Positions 7,225 to 7,415 of a stretch of 7,415 nt of DNA are shown piece by piece. The position numbers and the translations under genes were made by a program. The notes beneath the pieces are model-generated. The model ran no database searches and had not been told where the DNA came from. It saw only the letters and a program-made list of their open reading frames with translations. Source of the stretch: an uncultured Oscillospiraceae bacterium. Lineage in GTDB: Bacteria; Bacillota; Clostridia; Oscillospirales; Acutalibacteraceae. Location: contig UQSH01000057.1 of NCBI GenBank assembly GCA_900543795.1, positions 1 through 7,415 of the forward strand, given 5' to 3'. Positions within the stretch are counted from its first letter, which is position 1; each line of letters starts with the position of its first letter.

Positions 7225-7238
7225 ATTAATCCCTCCCC
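7222..7238 (-). promoter_or_regulatory. Strong ribosome binding site paired with a non-ATG start
   Basis: On the minus strand GGGGAGGG (7238-7231) is followed by ATTAAT and then ACG (7224-7222). The distance of 7 nt from GGAGG is ideal for a start at the ACG. An in-frame ATT at 7230-7228 is too close to the Shine-Dalgarno sequence. This site decides the start of the first ATPase gene and points to either a rare ACG start or an ATG-to-ACG change. Confidence 0.65.
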
Positions 7239-7250
7239 GCCTTGATTCTG

Positions 7251-7273
7251 CTGTACTACTAACATTAATACAG
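7251..7273. promoter_or_regulatory. Putative YtrA-type operator (CTGTA-N13-TACAG)
   Basis: A perfect 5-bp inverted repeat, CTGTA (7251-7255) and TACAG (7269-7273), is separated by exactly 13 bp. I recall the B. subtilis YtrA operator as AGTGTA-N13-TACACT: same spacing, same terminal GTA/TAC, one arm base different. The site begins a few bases downstream of the predicted transcription start of the operon, where a bound repressor could block promoter escape or elongation. The GntR/YtrA protein encoded at 3827-3465 is the likely binder. Confidence 0.6.
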
Positions 7274-7284
7274 TTTTCACTTTA

Positions 7285-7313
7285 TAAATACCATATAATT
7301 AAAGCATTGTCAA
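7285..7313 (-). promoter_or_regulatory. Operon promoter (consensus -35, extended -10)
   Basis: On the minus strand TTGACA (7313-7308) matches the -35 consensus exactly. A 17-nt spacer follows, then TATTTA (7290-7285), a weak -10 preceded by TGG, an extended -10 (TGn) element. Transcription would start near 7279, about 55 nt before the ACG start of the first ATPase. No other comparable promoter is seen between the operon genes, so the six genes are probably cotranscribed. Confidence 0.65.
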
Positions 7314-7415
7314 TGTTTTTTTCAAAATATGCTCGGTGTTACGCAAAAGCCTTCAAAAAAAACAGACTTCGAGAAATGGAACTGAATTCCGCTTTATTGC
7401 GATAATTGCTGTACG
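7314..7415. other. Upstream non-coding stretch, nothing assigned
   Basis: About 100 nt beyond the operon promoter reach the right edge. Minus-strand frames stay open from the edge for 21-25 codons (stops at 7355-7353 and 7341-7339), so the tail of an upstream gene could be present, but neither tail is recognisable. A run of eight A's (7354-7361; T's on the minus strand) has no convincing hairpin beside it, so I do not call a terminator. Confidence 0.3.

Noticed and set aside
7200..7280. Short leader frame (ATG 7265 or GTG 7280) overlapping the start of the first ATPase
   Set aside because: It has no ribosome binding site of its own and ends at a TAA shortly after the ACG. It does not supply an in-frame start for the ATPase.

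Overview
The window looks like chromosome from an AT-leaning anaerobic Gram-positive bacterium, probably a gut-type member of Clostridia (Oscillospiraceae/Ruminococcaceae-like). The pointers are strong AGGAGG-type ribosome binding sites, sigma-A-type promoters, a YtrA-subfamily GntR regulator with its YtrB-type ATPase, and an OadG-like sodium-pump subunit. The genus-level placement is inference. No phage, transposon, CRISPR array, tRNA or rRNA is visible.

Left edge (1-630). A partial gene on the minus strand (1-258) encodes the N-terminus of a small membrane protein resembling the gamma subunit of sodium-pumping decarboxylases, and it has a near-consensus promoter. Diverging from it is a 44-codon gene on the plus strand (444-578) with a good promoter and ribosome binding site. 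It encodes an unrecognised hydrophobic small protein. A 12-bp-stem hairpin at 591-622, with T-rich tracts on both sides, looks like a bidirectional terminator shared by this small gene and the large convergent operon.

Main operon (minus strand, about 7280 down to 633). Six genes are tightly packed. In transcription order they are: a MacB/YtrE-type ABC ATPase; a membrane-anchored extracellular protein with repeated CARDB/NEW3-like beta domains; a MacB/YtrF-type (FtsX fold) permease; a 120-aa GntR/YtrA-family repressor; a YtrB-type ABC ATPase; and a 653-aa ABC-2-like permease with a large extracytoplasmic C-terminal domain. Four of the five junctions overlap by 4-26 nt. The fifth has an 11-nt gap that holds the regulator's ribosome binding site.

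The gene set resembles the Bacillus subtilis ytr operon (ytrGABCDEF), whose repressor YtrA is released under cell-wall-antibiotic stress. Here the ytrEF-like half comes first, the regulator is in the middle, and an extra CARDB-like protein sits between ATPase and permease, where Gram-negative MacAB systems would have an adaptor. Upstream of the operon, a TTGACA/extended -10 promoter is followed by a CTGTA-N13-TACAG inverted repeat. This has the same geometry as the YtrA operator I recall from B. subtilis (AGTGTA-N13-TACACT). The likely picture is a self-regulated pair of ABC systems that sense or remove envelope-active compounds.

Oddity. The first ATPase has no ATG, GTG or TTG codon that would give a full-length N-terminus. 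A strong Shine-Dalgarno sequence sits at the right distance from an ACG codon (7224-7222), from which a normal 240-aa protein would be made.
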